Positions 16,750-25,402 are shown, numbered from the stretch's first letter. The stretch: DNA of 64,000 bases from JASLDZ01 sp964244065 (GCA_964244065.1 CAXTHH010000002.1:62001-126000); one strand, 5' to 3'. Numbers and translations are program-made. Notes: generated by a model from the letters alone, not told the origin.

Positions 16750-17529
16750 CTAGGCCGCCCCGGCGGCGGTCTCAAGGCCGGCGCGTGGCCGGCCGTGGGC
16801 GCAGACGGGACAGCCGGGGTCGGCGCCGACCCGCACGGTGCGCGCCTCGGCGGCGAGACCGTCGTAGACCAGCAGGCGCCCGGTCAGCGCCTCGCCCGCC
16901 CCCGTGAGCAGCTTCACCGCCTCCAGCGCCATCAGCGAGCCGACCACGCCGGCCAGGGCGCCCACCACCCCGACCGCCGCGCAGGTCTCCGCATCCGGCG
17001 GGACCTCGGGCACGAGGCAGCGGTAGCAGGGGCGGCCGGCGAACACGCCCACCTGCCCCGTCCACCGGCCCAGGGCGCCGGAGACCAGCGGCGCGCCCGC
17101 CGCCACCGCCGCCGCGTTCACCGCGAAGCGCACGGCGAAATCGTCCGTCCCGTCCAGCACCAGGTCGCAGCCGTCGAGCAGCGCCGCCCCGCTCTCGGCG
17201 TCGAAGGCGTAGGCGTGCGCCTCCAGCTCCAGGTGGGGGTTGAGCGCGGCGAGGCGTTCCACGGCCCGCGCCGCCTTGGGCGCGCCCACGTCGGCGGTGT
17301 CGTAGATCACCTGCCGCTGCAGGTTGGAGAGCGAGACCGCGTCCGGGTCCACGATCCGAAGGGCGCCGACGCCCGCCGCCGCCAGGTACAGCGCCGCCGG
17401 CGCGCCGAGCCCCCCCGCGCCCACCAGCAGCACCCGCGCCGCCCGCAGCCGCTGCTGCCCCGGCCCGCCCACCTCGCGCAGGAGCAGGTGCCGCGAGTAG
17501 CGCTCGACCTCCCCGGGGGTGAAGCTCAC
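16750..17529 (-). CDS. HesA/MoeB/ThiF family E1-like adenylyltransferase
   Basis: The 259-residue protein adenylates the C-terminus of a ubiquitin-like sulfur carrier (MoaD or ThiS type). It shows 'RYSRHLLLREVGGPGQQRL', the nucleotide loop GAGGLGAP, 'DPDAVSLSNLQRQVIYDTADVG', and 'DGTDDFAVRFAVN'. Two zinc-binding CxxC pairs are present (CYRC and CPVC). Choosing between MoeB and ThiF is not possible here. The start is a GTG at 17529; its Shine-Dalgarno GGGAGGGAAG is part of the palindromic repeat at 17537-17669. Confidence 0.88.
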   Translation of the reverse strand: MSFTPGEVERYSRHLLLREVGGPGQQRLRAARVLLVGAGGLGAPAALYLAAAGVGALRIVDPDAVSLSNLQRQVIYDTADVGAPKAARAVERLAALNPHLELEAHAYAFDAESGAALLDGCDLVLDGTDDFAVRFAVNAAAVAAGAPLVSGALGRWTGQVGVFAGRPCYRCLVPEVPPDAETCAAVGVVGALAGVVGSLMALEAVKLLTGAGEALTGRLLVYDGLAAEARTVRVGADPGCPVCAHGRPRAGLETAAGAA

Positions 17530-17536
17530 GACATCT

Positions 17537-17669
17537 TCCCTCCCCCTTGCGGGGAGGGGGGACCAGCGAAGCGGGTGGGTGGGGGTCTCCACGCTCGACG
17601 GCCTGCCTTGTGCCCGTGGCCCCCCACCCACCGCCTGCGGCGGTCCCCCCTCCCCACGAGGGGGAGGGA
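17537..17669. repeat. Long imperfect palindrome in the ThiF-like / hslV divergent gap
   Basis: Left arm (from 17537) and right arm (to 17669) are imperfect reverse complements over about 50 bases each: CCCTCCCCCTT..GGGGAGGGGGGACC against its complement, then GGTGGGTGGGGG. The element fills most of the 180-bp divergent gap. Its left arm overlaps the ribosome site of the ThiF-like gene. Confidence 0.8.
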
Positions 17670-17709
17670 GAGGTTGCGCGTGTCGCCGGCCCGCCTCACA
17701 TCACCGCCC

Positions 17710-18264
17710 ATGTCGGACTCCCCTCCCGCGCCCGGCTGGCGCGGCACCACCATCCTGGCCGTGAAGAAGGCGGGGAGGACGGTCATCGCCGGCGACGGGC
17801 AGGTGTCCATGGGCGCCACGGTGGTCAAGGCCAATGCGCGCAAGGTGCGCCGCCTGGCGGGCGGCCGCGTGGTGGCGGGCTTCGCCGGGGCCACCGCCGA
17901 CGCCTTCACCCTGATCGAACGGCTGGAGCAGAAGCTGGAGGCGCACCCCGAGCAGTTCGCCCGCGCCTGCGTGGAGCTGGCCAAGGACTGGCGCACCGAC
18001 CGCTACCTCCGCCGCCTGGACGCCATGATGATCGCGGCCGACGCGTCCGCCGTCTACACCATCACCGGCGCCGGCGACGTGCTGGAGCCCGAGGCAGGCG
18101 TCGCCGCCATCGGCTCCGGCGGCCCCTACGCCCTGGCCGCCGCCCGCGCCCTGCTGGAGTTCGACCTCGACGCCGAGGAGATCGCCCGGCGCGCCATGCG
18201 CATCGCGGCCGACATCTGCGTCTACTCCAACCACAACGTCACGGTGGAGGTGCTGGAGGCATGA
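17710..18264 (+). CDS. hslV: ATP-dependent protease subunit HslV
   Basis: This is the peptidase ring of the HslUV (ClpYQ) protease. In the 184-residue protein the threonine nucleophile is exposed after removal of about 12 residues ('GWRG|TTILAVKKAGRTVIAGDGQVSMG'), making Thr13 the mature N-terminus. 'GFAGATADAFTLIERLEQKLE' and 'SGGPYALAAARALLEF' are standard. ATG at 17710. The stop overlaps the hslU start as ATGA, giving tight coupling of the two subunits. Confidence 0.97.
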   Translation: MSDSPPAPGWRGTTILAVKKAGRTVIAGDGQVSMGATVVKANARKVRRLAGGRVVAGFAGATADAFTLIERLEQKLEAHPEQFARACVELAKDWRTDRYLRRLDAMMIAADASAVYTITGAGDVLEPEAGVAAIGSGGPYALAAARALLEFDLDAEEIARRAMRIAADICVYSNHNVTVEVLEA

Positions 18265-19565
18265 CCGACTTCTCTCCCCGCGAGATCGTCTCCGAGCTCG
18301 ACCGCTTCATCGTCGGCCACGCCGAGGCCAAGCGGGCGGTGGCGATCGCGCTGCGCAACCGCTGGCGGCGCCAGCGCCTGCCGGCGGACCTGCAGCCGGA
18401 GGTGACGCCCAAGAACATCCTGATGATCGGCCCCACGGGCGTCGGCAAGACCGAGATCGCGCGCCGCCTCGCCCGCCTGGCGCAGGCGCCGTTCCTGAAG
18501 GTGGAGGCCACCAAGTTCACCGAGGTCGGCTACGTGGGCCGCGACGTGGACCAGATCGTGCGCGACCTCCTGGAAGCCGCCATCGGCCTCGTGCGCGACC
18601 GCAAGCGCGCCGCGGTGAAGGCCAAGGCGGAGGCGGCGGCCGAGGAGCGCATCCTCGACGCCCTGGTGGGCGCGGGCTCCTCCAAGCCCACCCGCGACAG
18701 CTTCCGCGCCAAGCTTCGCGCCGGCGAACTCGACGACAAGACGGTGGAGCTGCAGCTCGCCGACAGCTCGCCCGCCGGCGGCTTCGACATCCCCGGGCAG
18801 CCGGGCGTGGGCGTGATCAACCTGTCCGAGATGATGGCCAAGTTCGGCGGCCCGCGCACCAAGGAGGTGCGCCTGACCGTGGCCGAGGCCTGGGCCCCGC
18901 TGATCGCCGAGGAGGGCGACAAGCTGCTCGACCCGGAGGCGGTCACCCGCGAGGCGATCGAGCTGACCGAGAACCACGGCATCGTCTTCCTGGACGAGAT
19001 CGACAAGGTGGCCGCCAGCTCCGAGCGGCGCGGCGCCGACGTCTCCCGCGAGGGGGTGCAGCGCGACCTGCTGCCCCTGATCGAGGGCACCACCGTCTCC
19101 ACCAAGCACGGGCCGGTGAAGAGCGACCACATCCTGTTCATCGCCTCGGGCGCGTTCCATGTGGCCAAGCCCAGCGACCTCCTCCCCGAGCTGCAGGGGC
19201 GCCTGCCGATTCGCGTGGAGCTGAAGGCGCTGACCCGCGACGACCTGCGCCGCATCCTCACCGAGCCCGAGGCCAACCTCGTGCGCCAGCACCAGGCGCT
19301 GATGGCCACCGAGGGCCTGGCGCTGCGCTTCACCGACGACGCGGTGGACGCGCTCGCCGACGCCGCGGTGGAGGTGAACAGCCGCACGGAGAACATCGGC
19401 GCCCGCCGCCTGCAGACCGTGCTGGAGAAGGTGGTGGAGGAGATCAGCTTCTCCGCCAGCGACCGCGCCGGCTCGGGCGGCGAGGTGGTGATCGACGGCG
19501 CCTACGTCCGCGACCGCGTCGGCGCCCTAGCGGCGGACGCGGACCTGAGCCGCTTCATCCTCTAA
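18261..19565 (+). CDS. hslU: HslUV protease ATPase subunit HslU
   Basis: This is the AAA+ unfoldase that feeds substrates to HslV. The 434-residue protein has 'PREIVSELDRFIVGHAEAKRAVAIALRNRWRR', Walker A GPTGVGKTE at 57-65, the pore motif GYVGRDV, an intermediate I-domain, Walker B 'IVFLDEIDK', and the C-terminal 'SRTENIGARRLQTVLEKVVEEISF' ending in DLSRFIL, whose tail docks into HslV. Start ATG overlaps the hslV stop. The downstream gap to the convergent DUF2244 gene is entirely a palindromic repeat. Confidence 0.97.
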   Translation: MTDFSPREIVSELDRFIVGHAEAKRAVAIALRNRWRRQRLPADLQPEVTPKNILMIGPTGVGKTEIARRLARLAQAPFLKVEATKFTEVGYVGRDVDQIVRDLLEAAIGLVRDRKRAAVKAKAEAAAEERILDALVGAGSSKPTRDSFRAKLRAGELDDKTVELQLADSSPAGGFDIPGQPGVGVINLSEMMAKFGGPRTKEVRLTVAEAWAPLIAEEGDKLLDPEAVTREAIELTENHGIVFLDEIDKVAASSERRGADVSREGVQRDLLPLIEGTTVSTKHGPVKSDHILFIASGAFHVAKPSDLLPELQGRLPIRVELKALTRDDLRRILTEPEANLVRQHQALMATEGLALRFTDDAVDALADAAVEVNSRTENIGARRLQTVLEKVVEEISFSASDRAGSGGEVVIDGAYVRDRVGALAADADLSRFIL

Positions 19566-19566
19566 C

Positions 19567-19726
19567 CTTCATCTCCCCCATCGCAGATGGGGGAGTACGG
19601 CCGGAGGCCGGGAGGGGGCCGGCGGGCGGAGCCCGGCGGAAGGCCGCATCGATGAGGCTTCCGCGCTCGCGCACGGCCCCTCCGGCGCTCCGCGCCACCT
19701 CCCCAGCACGGCTGGGGAGGATGAAG
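19567..19726. repeat. 160-bp palindromic element filling the hslU / DUF2244 gap
   Basis: The outer arms CTTCATC..GGGGGAG and CTCCCC..GATGAAG are inverted copies, and further inward blocks (GGCCGGAGGCCGGGAGGGG and its counterpart) also pair imperfectly. The element starts two bases after the hslU stop and ends one base before the convergent stop codon. It may act as a bidirectional terminator. Confidence 0.8.
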
Positions 19727-20203
19727 TCAGCCGATCCAGCGCTCCGTGCGGGCGGCGGCCACGGCGTGCTCCAGCGCCTGGGCGAAGCGGCGGCGCTCGG
19801 CCGCGCCCAGCGCCGCCCCGACCACCACCGAGCGGCCGGAGGAGGTGAGCTTCAGCGACCCCCGCGCGCCCGGCGGCGGGGCCTCCACCCGCGTCCAGGC
19901 GGTGGGAGCGACCCACACCACCGCGCCCTCGCCCCGCTCCACGGACACGGCCCGCGCGCTCACGCTCACCCGCTCGCCGTTGCGCGCCCGGCGGTTGGAG
20001 ACGATGAAGGCGATCAGCACGCCGACGACGTCGAGGCCGAGGAAGATGGGCACGGGCCAGGCGCCCACGGCGAACAGGAAGCCGCCGACCACCAGGTTCC
20101 AGACCACCAGCCCGCCCACCAGCAGGGCCAGGCCGCGGGGCGACAGCGCCCGTCGCGGGGCGATCCTGCGGTCGAGGTAGAAGGGGCCGGCGTCCGCGCT
20201 CAC
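19727..20203 (-). CDS. DUF2244 membrane protein
   Basis: The 158-residue protein has 'FYLDRRIAPRRALSPRGL' at the N-terminus, two close membrane segments (about 26-46 and 50-68), and a cytoplasmic beta-rich domain ('ERVSVSARAVSVERGEGAVVWVAPTAWTRVEA...GRSVVVGAALGAAERRRFAQALEHAV'). This matches the alphaproteobacterial DUF2244 family, whose function is unknown. The start is GTG at 20203. It is divergent from nth. Confidence 0.85.
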   Translation of the reverse strand: MSADAGPFYLDRRIAPRRALSPRGLALLVGGLVVWNLVVGGFLFAVGAWPVPIFLGLDVVGVLIAFIVSNRRARNGERVSVSARAVSVERGEGAVVWVAPTAWTRVEAPPPGARGSLKLTSSGRSVVVGAALGAAERRRFAQALEHAVAAARTERWIG

Positions 20204-20253
20204 CGCCGGCCATATGGACGCGAGCGCCCCGGCCCGCCACCGTGCGCCTGCCG

Positions 20254-20976
20254 ATGCCCGCCGTTCCCAAGCCCAAGCCGCGTCGCCGCGGACCCGCCGC
20301 GCCGCGCCGCCTGCCCCCCGCCGAGCGCGAGCGGGTGGAGGCGATCTTCCGCCGCTTCGAGGACCACGACCCGGCGCCCAGGCCCGAGCTGGAGTACCGC
20401 GACCCCTACACGCTGGTGGTGGCCGTCGCCCTCTCCGCCCAGACCACCGACAAGGCGGTGAACAAGGCCACGCGCACCCTGTTCGCCGTCGCGCCCACGC
20501 CCGCCGCCATGCTCGCGCTGGGTGTCGAGGGGCTGACGGAGCACATCAAGTCCATCGGCCTGTTCCGCTCCAAGGCGAAGAACGTGATGGAGCTCTCCCG
20601 CCTGGTGGAGGAGACGCACGGCGGGATCGTGCCGCTCGACCGCGAGGCGCTGCAGGCGCTGCCGGGCGTCGGGCGCAAGACGGCCAGCGTGGTGCTGAAC
20701 GAGCTCGGCGTGGAGCCCGCGATCGCGGTGGACACCCACGTGTTCCGCGTCAGCGCCCGCCTCAGGCTCGCGCGCGGCGCCACGCCCGACCGGGTGGAGC
20801 AGGAGCTGATGGTGCGCACGCCCGAGTGGGCCCGCACGCGCGCGCACCACTGGCTGATCCTGCATGGCCGCTACGTGTGCGTCGCGCGCCGCCCGAAGTG
20901 CGAGGCGTGCCGCATCGCCGACCTGTGCCCCTCGCGGGTGCTGTACGAGGGCGCGGCGCCGGTCTCGACGGACTAG
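20254..20976 (+). CDS. nth: Endonuclease III
   Basis: This DNA glycosylase/AP lyase removes oxidised pyrimidines. The helix-hairpin-helix LPGVGRKTA contains catalytic Lys142, Asp160 lies in AVDTHVFR, and the [4Fe-4S] cluster ligands are Cys209, 216, 219 and 225 (CX6CX2CX5C). 'LSAQTTDKAVNKAT' is the classic N-terminal motif. I chose the ATG at 20254; an in-frame GTG at 20242 would add four residues. The length of 240 residues is slightly longer than E. coli Nth because of a basic N-terminal tail. Confidence 0.95.
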   Translation: MPAVPKPKPRRRGPAAPRRLPPAERERVEAIFRRFEDHDPAPRPELEYRDPYTLVVAVALSAQTTDKAVNKATRTLFAVAPTPAAMLALGVEGLTEHIKSIGLFRSKAKNVMELSRLVEETHGGIVPLDREALQALPGVGRKTASVVLNELGVEPAIAVDTHVFRVSARLRLARGATPDRVEQELMVRTPEWARTRAHHWLILHGRYVCVARRPKCEACRIADLCPSRVLYEGAAPVSTD

Positions 20977-20997
20977 CGGAGGCCGGCGCCTGCAGGG

Positions 20998-21504
20998 TTA
21001 GGCGACGCCTTGCGGCTCCACGCCCTCCAGCCCGTCGCGCTGCGCGCGCTGGGCCGCGTAGACCACGCCGAAGTCGATCGGCTCCAGCAGGAACGGCGGG
21101 AAGCCGCCCTCCGCCGTGGCGTCGGAGATGATGCGGCGGGCGTAAGGGAAGAGGTAGCGGGGGCACTCCACCAGCAGCACGGGCTCGAGGTGCTCCTCGG
21201 GCACGCCCACGATCTCGAACAGGCCGCCGTACAGCAGCTCCACCTGGAACGCCGCCTTGCCCTCGCGCTCGGCGCGGGCGGAGAGCTTCAGGTCCACCTC
21301 GAACAGGCCGTCCTGCCGGCCGCGGGCGCTCATCTCGACGCCGAGCTCGATGGAGGGCTGGCCGGGCACGCGCAGGCTGTCGGGCGCGTGCGGGTTCTCG
21401 AACGAGAAGTCCCGCGTGAACTGGGCCAGGATGCGGATGTTCGGCTGCGTGGCCTCGCCTTCGGCGGGCGGAGCGGTGGCGGGATCGGCGGGCAGGTCGG
21501 TCAT
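20998..21504 (-). CDS. secB: Protein-export chaperone SecB
   Basis: SecB holds preproteins unfolded and hands them to SecA. The 168-residue acidic protein has 'IRILAQFTRDFSFENPHAP', 'VDLKLSARAEREGKAAFQVELLYGGLFEIVGVPEEHLEPVLLVECPRYLFPYARRIISDATAEGGFPPFLLEPIDF', all hallmarks of the family. ATG at 21504. It is convergent with nth (21 bp) and divergent from the Tim44-domain gene. Confidence 0.96.
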   Translation of the reverse strand: MTDLPADPATAPPAEGEATQPNIRILAQFTRDFSFENPHAPDSLRVPGQPSIELGVEMSARGRQDGLFEVDLKLSARAEREGKAAFQVELLYGGLFEIVGVPEEHLEPVLLVECPRYLFPYARRIISDATAEGGFPPFLLEPIDFGVVYAAQRAQRDGLEGVEPQGVA

Positions 21505-21617
21505 GAGGGCTGGTCTTCGCGTCCGGCGGCGCGCCCTTCAGGCCGGGCGCGGAGGCCGGGTCGCTAGCACGCACCCGCCCGCCGGAGCAACGCGCCGCGC
21601 CTGATCGCACGGCGGGA

Positions 21618-21646
21618 CTGACGCGGGCGCGCCCCTGCCCTATATT
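21618..21646 (+). promoter_or_regulatory. Candidate promoter for the Tim44-domain gene
   Basis: CTGACG (21618-21623) and TATATT (21641-21646) are separated by 17 bp and end about 40 bp before the ATG at 21687. TATATT is unusually AT-rich for this window. Confidence 0.45.
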
Positions 21647-21686
21647 GACGGTTCGCTGACTTAACCGCCCCATTGTCCCGGACGCG

Positions 21687-22304
21687 ATGCTCGAGCTCAT
21701 CATCTTCGCCGCGCTGGCCGCGATCGTGCTCTACATGCTGTACAGCGTGCTGGGGCGACGTGTGGGACGCCAGCCTCAGGACGGTCCCATCCAGGGCGGG
21801 CTGCGCCTGCGCCGGGCCGAGACGCCGCCCTCGCGCCCGCCCGCCGAGGTCTCCGCCGAGATCCAGCACCCGGGCCTGGCCGCCATCCGCGCCGGCGATC
21901 CCGCCTTCGAGCTCGGCAAGTTCATGGAGGGCGCGCGGGGCGCCTACGAGCAGATCGTGCGCGCCTTCGCGGGCGGCGACCGCGAGACGCTGCGCACCCT
22001 GACCAACCCCGAGGTGCTGCAGGCGTTCGAGCCCGCCATGGCCGGCCGCGAGGCCGAGGGGCGCGAGGAGGTGGTCGAGTTCCTGCACCCGCCCCGGGCC
22101 GACCTGGAGGAGGCCGACGTCTCCGGCAAGCTGGCCCGCCTGAAGGTGCGCTTCCTGGCCGAGCTGCGCTCGCGCGTGAAGGGCCAGGGCCAGGACGAGC
22201 GGGTGGACGAGCGGCGCACCGCCGAGCTGTGGACGTTCGAGCGCCCGGTGGACGCCAAGGGGTCGGGCTGGACGCTGGCCCGGGTCGACGCGGCGGAGGC
22301 CTAG
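21687..22304 (+). CDS. Tim44/TimA domain-containing membrane protein
   Basis: The 205-residue protein has one N-terminal membrane segment (LIIFAALAAIVLYMLYSVL). A Tim44-like domain follows: 'DPAFELGKFMEGARGAYEQIVRAFAGGDRETLRTLTNPEVLQAFEPAM...RTAELWTFERP...GWTLARVDAAE'. In Caulobacter the bacterial homologue TimA is known from this same neighbourhood; mitochondrial Tim44 is an import-motor anchor, but the bacterial role is unsettled. It is followed after three bases by mltA. Confidence 0.9.
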   Translation: MLELIIFAALAAIVLYMLYSVLGRRVGRQPQDGPIQGGLRLRRAETPPSRPPAEVSAEIQHPGLAAIRAGDPAFELGKFMEGARGAYEQIVRAFAGGDRETLRTLTNPEVLQAFEPAMAGREAEGREEVVEFLHPPRADLEEADVSGKLARLKVRFLAELRSRVKGQGQDERVDERRTAELWTFERPVDAKGSGWTLARVDAAEA

Positions 22305-22307
22305 TCC

Positions 22308-23576
22308 GTGCGTCGCCCGTCGGCGGCGCCCGCGCTCCTGCCCGTCCTGCTCCTGGCCGCCGCCTGCGCCACCGAGCGGCCCACGACCCAGACGCCGACG
22401 CGCGGCGGCCGACGGCCCGTTCCGCGCACCTCTCCCGCCGCGCCGACCGCCCGGCCGCGCGCCGCGCAGCCGCCGCATGGCGCGCCCTATACGCCGCCCC
22501 GCCGCCCGGGCGCGCCGGTCTACGAGACGCCGCTTGCTCCGCCCCCTGCGCCGCTGACCCCCACGCCGCGGTCGGTCGGGCGCGTCGAGGACCTGCCCGG
22601 CTGGGCGGAGGACGACCACGCGGCCGCCTTCGCCGCGCTCCGCGCCGGCTGCGGCGTCGCCCGCGACCCCGGCATGCAGGCCGTCTGCGCCGAGGCCCGG
22701 GCCGCCGGACCGCTCGGGCCCTCGGACGCGCGCCGCTTCTTCGAGACCCGCTTCCGCGTCGCGGCCGTCTCGGGCGAGGGCGTGCTGACGGCCTACTTCG
22801 CCCCGGAGTACCCGGCGCGCACGGCGCCGTCCGGCCCCTTCACCGCCCCCGTGCGCCCCCGCCCCTCGTCGGCCGCGGTGTACGCGCCCGTGGACGATCC
22901 CACGCTGCTGCTGGAGGGCGCGCCCGCCCCCGTGGGCTCGCTGCTGACCGTGGACCGGGCCACCATCGAGCAGACCCCCGCGCCCGAGGCGCTGGCCTGG
23001 ATGCGGCCGGAGGACCTGTTCTTCCTGCAGATCCAGGGCTCGGGCACCCTCGTCTTCGAGGACGGGCGCCGCGCCCGCGCCGCCTACGCCGGCGACAACG
23101 GCCGGCCGTTCACCGCCATCGCCCGGCCCATGGCCGAGCTGGGCCTGCTGCCCCGCAACCGCAGCGGCGGCGAGGACATCCGCCGCTGGCTGGCCGACCA
23201 CGCGGGGCCGGAGGCGGACGCGGTGATGCGGCGCAACGCCCGCTACATCTTCTTCGCCCTGCAGCCCGACGACGGGCGCGACCCGGCGGGCGCCTCGGGC
23301 GTGTCGCTGCCGCCCGGGCGCTCGCTGGCCGTCGATCCCTCGCGCCACGCGTACGGCGAGCTCTGGTGGATCGATGCGGACGCGCCGATCCTCGCCGGCG
23401 CGGCCAGGCGCTACCGCCGGCTGGCCCTGGCGCTGGACACGGGGTCGGCCATCCGGGGCGAGGTGCGCGCCGACCTCTACACGGGACGGGGCGACGAGGC
23501 GGGGCGCGAGGCCGGCCGCGTGCGCCACACCCTGCGCATGACGCGCCTGACGCCCGTTCCCGCCTGGGAGCGCTGA
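22308..23576 (+). CDS. mltA: Membrane-bound lytic transglycosylase A (lipoprotein)
   Basis: The enzyme cleaves peptidoglycan glycan strands to 1,6-anhydromuropeptides. The 422-residue protein has a signal sequence ending in LAAAC (Cys20), a Pro-rich linker, the MltA barrel ('FFETRFRVAAVSGEGVLTAYFAPEYPA', 'EDLFFLQIQGSGTLVFEDG'), and the 3D domain with the catalytic Asp in 'LALDTGSAIRGEVRADLYTGRG'. The start is GTG at 22308. It sits between the Tim44-domain and Smr genes with near-zero spacing, so all three are probably one operon. Its products could feed AmgK/MurU recycling. Confidence 0.94.
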   Translation: MRRPSAAPALLPVLLLAAACATERPTTQTPTRGGRRPVPRTSPAAPTARPRAAQPPHGAPYTPPRRPGAPVYETPLAPPPAPLTPTPRSVGRVEDLPGWAEDDHAAAFAALRAGCGVARDPGMQAVCAEARAAGPLGPSDARRFFETRFRVAAVSGEGVLTAYFAPEYPARTAPSGPFTAPVRPRPSSAAVYAPVDDPTLLLEGAPAPVGSLLTVDRATIEQTPAPEALAWMRPEDLFFLQIQGSGTLVFEDGRRARAAYAGDNGRPFTAIARPMAELGLLPRNRSGGEDIRRWLADHAGPEADAVMRRNARYIFFALQPDDGRDPAGASGVSLPPGRSLAVDPSRHAYGELWWIDADAPILAGAARRYRRLALALDTGSAIRGEVRADLYTGRGDEAGREAGRVRHTLRMTRLTPVPAWER

Positions 23577-23582
23577 GCCCAC

Positions 23583-24176
23583 GTGCGCCGGCCGCTGCGT
23601 CCGGAGGAGGCGCGGCTGTGGTCGCTGGTCTCCGCCACCGTCCGGCGGCGCGGGCCGGAGCGGATCGCGCCGCCGCCGCCCGAGGCCGAGCCGCTTTACG
23701 CGCCCGTGCGCTCGCCCCCTCCGCCCGCCGCCGCCCCTCGACCCCCGCTGCGACCGACCGCGGAGGCGCTGGCGGCCCTGGCGCATGCGGGGGTGGGGGC
23801 CCACCCCGCGCCCCGGCCGCCGCCGCGTCCGCACGTCCCCGACCCGGGGCCGATCGAGCCCAACCGCAAGCGCCGCATCGCCCGGGCGCGCGAGCCGATC
23901 GGCGGCCGCCTGGACCTGCACGGCCACGACCAGGACCGCGCCCGCGCCGCCCTCCACGCCTTCGTGCTCCGCGCCCAGGCGGACGGCGCCCGGGCGGTGC
24001 TGGTGATCACGGGCAAGGGCCGCGGCGGCGACATCGGCGTGCTGCGCCAGCGCGTGCCCGAATGGCTCGCCGAGCCGCCCGCGCGGGCGGCGGTGGCGGG
24101 GGTGTCTCCCGCCGAGGCGCGGCACGGGGGCGAGGGCGCGCTTTACGTGGCGCTGAAGCGGCGGGCTGAGGGGTAG
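23583..24176 (+). CDS. Smr domain protein
   Basis: The 197-residue protein has a basic, Pro-rich N-terminal half and a C-terminal Smr domain: 'GRLDLHGHDQDRARAALHAFVLRAQ', 'AVLVITGKG', and 'GVSPAEARHGGEGALYVALKRR'. The LDLHG and TGKG motifs are those of Smr domains, which act as nucleases or in ribosome quality control. GTG start at 23583, six bases after the mltA stop. Confidence 0.92.
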   Translation: MRRPLRPEEARLWSLVSATVRRRGPERIAPPPPEAEPLYAPVRSPPPPAAAPRPPLRPTAEALAALAHAGVGAHPAPRPPPRPHVPDPGPIEPNRKRRIARAREPIGGRLDLHGHDQDRARAALHAFVLRAQADGARAVLVITGKGRGGDIGVLRQRVPEWLAEPPARAAVAGVSPAEARHGGEGALYVALKRRAEG

Positions 24177-24205
24177 CCGCGCAGCCGCATGCGCCCTCCA
24201 GACCT

Positions 24206-24301
24206 CCGCTCATCCCCGCGAAGGCGGGGATCTCGGGCCGGGGGAGGCTCGACCTCGCTGCGCACGCGGACGGAGATCCACGCCTTCGCGGGGACGAGCG
24301 G
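24206..24301. repeat. Inverted repeat, 'CATCCCCGCGAAGGCGGGGATC' type
   Basis: Arms beginning CCGCTCATCCCCGCGAAGG (24206) and its near-complement ending at 24301 flank a spacer of about 40 bases. The element fills the convergent gap between the Smr gene and hisE. The left arm also folds on itself (CCCCGC..GCGGGG). Confidence 0.8.
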
Positions 24302-24311
24302 AAGTTTTGGC

Positions 24312-24641
24312 CTAGCGCCCGCGCCCCGCCTTCTCGTCCAGCCCGCTGACGCCCGCCCGCGCCTCCAGCCGCGCGGCCACCGCGTCGAGCTCCACGCCCG
24401 CGGCGGCCAGCAGCACCAGCCAGTGGTACAGCACGTCGGCCGCCTCGCCGGCGAGCGCCTCGCGGTCGCCCTGCACGGCGGCGATGGCGGCCTCCACCGC
24501 CTCCTCCCCCAGCTTCTTGGCGGCGCGGGCGGGGTCGGCCAGCAGCTGGGCGGTGTAGGAGGAGGCCGGGTCCGCGCCCCGCCGCGCCTCCACCGTGGCG
24601 GCGAGCGCGCGCAGCGCCTCGGCGAGCCGGTCGGCGGTCAC
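24312..24641 (-). CDS. hisE: Phosphoribosyl-ATP diphosphatase
   Basis: This is the second step of histidine synthesis. The 109-residue protein has the MazG-like HisE core 'SYTAQLLADPARAAKKLGEEAVEAAIAAVQGDREALAGEAADVLYHWLVLLAAAGV', including the metal-binding EExxE and ExxD sets. GTG start at 24641 overlaps the hisF stop as GTGA. It is the last gene of the leftward his cluster. The separate HisI is not in this window. Confidence 0.95.
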   Translation of the reverse strand: MTADRLAEALRALAATVEARRGADPASSYTAQLLADPARAAKKLGEEAVEAAIAAVQGDREALAGEAADVLYHWLVLLAAAGVELDAVAARLEARAGVSGLDEKAGRGR

Positions 24642-25402
24642 GCAGCAGCCCTCACCGGCACGCCGGCGGCGGCCAGCGCGGCCTTGGCCTCGCCCACGCT
24701 CACCTCGCCGAAGTGGAAGATGGAGGCGGCCAGCACCGCGTCCGCCCCGCCGTCGCGCACCGCCTCGACCAGGTGACCGACCTCGCCCGCCCCGCCCGAG
24801 GCGATCACCGGCACCGGCACCGCGGCCGTCACCGCGCGCAGCAGGTCCAGGTCGTAGCCGGTCCTGGCGCCGTCCCGGTCCATGGAGGTGAGCAGGATCT
24901 CCCCCGCCCCCTTCTCGACGGCCAGGGCGGCGTAGGCGATCCCGTCGATCCCGGTGGCGGTGCGGCCGCCGTGGGTGAACACCTCCCACCGGCCGGGCGC
25001 GACCGCCTTCACGTCCACGGCGGCCACCACCGCCTGGCTGCCGAAGGCGTCGGCGCACGCGCTGAGCAGCTCCGGCCGCTGCACCGCGGCGGTGTTGATC
25101 GAGACCTTGTCCGCCCCCGCCCGCAGCAGCGCCCGCGCGTCCTCGCGTGAGCGGACCCCGCCGCCCACCGACAGGGGCATGAAGCAGACGTCGGCGGTGC
25201 GCGCGATCACGTCCAGGATCAGGCCGCGCCCGTCGCTGCTGGCGGTGATGTCGAGGAACATCAGCTCGTCCGCCCCCGCCGCGTCGTAGGCCTGCGCCTG
25301 CTCGACCGGGTCGCCCGCATCGCGCAGGGCGACGAAGTTCACGCCCTTCACCACGCGCCCGTCCTTCACGTCCAGGCAGGGGATGACGCGGGTCTTGACC
25401 AT
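24638..25402 (-). CDS. hisF: Imidazole glycerol phosphate synthase, cyclase subunit
   Basis: HisF works with HisH to build imidazole glycerol phosphate and AICAR. The 254-residue (beta/alpha)8 barrel begins 'VKTRVIPCLDVKDGRVVKGVNF' and has catalytic Asp11 and Asp130, plus 'PLSVGGGVRS' and 'PVIASGGAG' phosphate loops. ATG at 25402. Its stop overlaps the hisE start; it lies 32 bp downstream of hisA. Confidence 0.97.
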   Translation of the reverse strand: MVKTRVIPCLDVKDGRVVKGVNFVALRDAGDPVEQAQAYDAAGADELMFLDITASSDGRGLILDVIARTADVCFMPLSVGGGVRSREDARALLRAGADKVSINTAAVQRPELLSACADAFGSQAVVAAVDVKAVAPGRWEVFTHGGRTATGIDGIAYAALAVEKGAGEILLTSMDRDGARTGYDLDLLRAVTAAVPVPVIASGGAGEVGHLVEAVRDGGADAVLAASIFHFGEVSVGEAKAALAAAGVPVRAAA

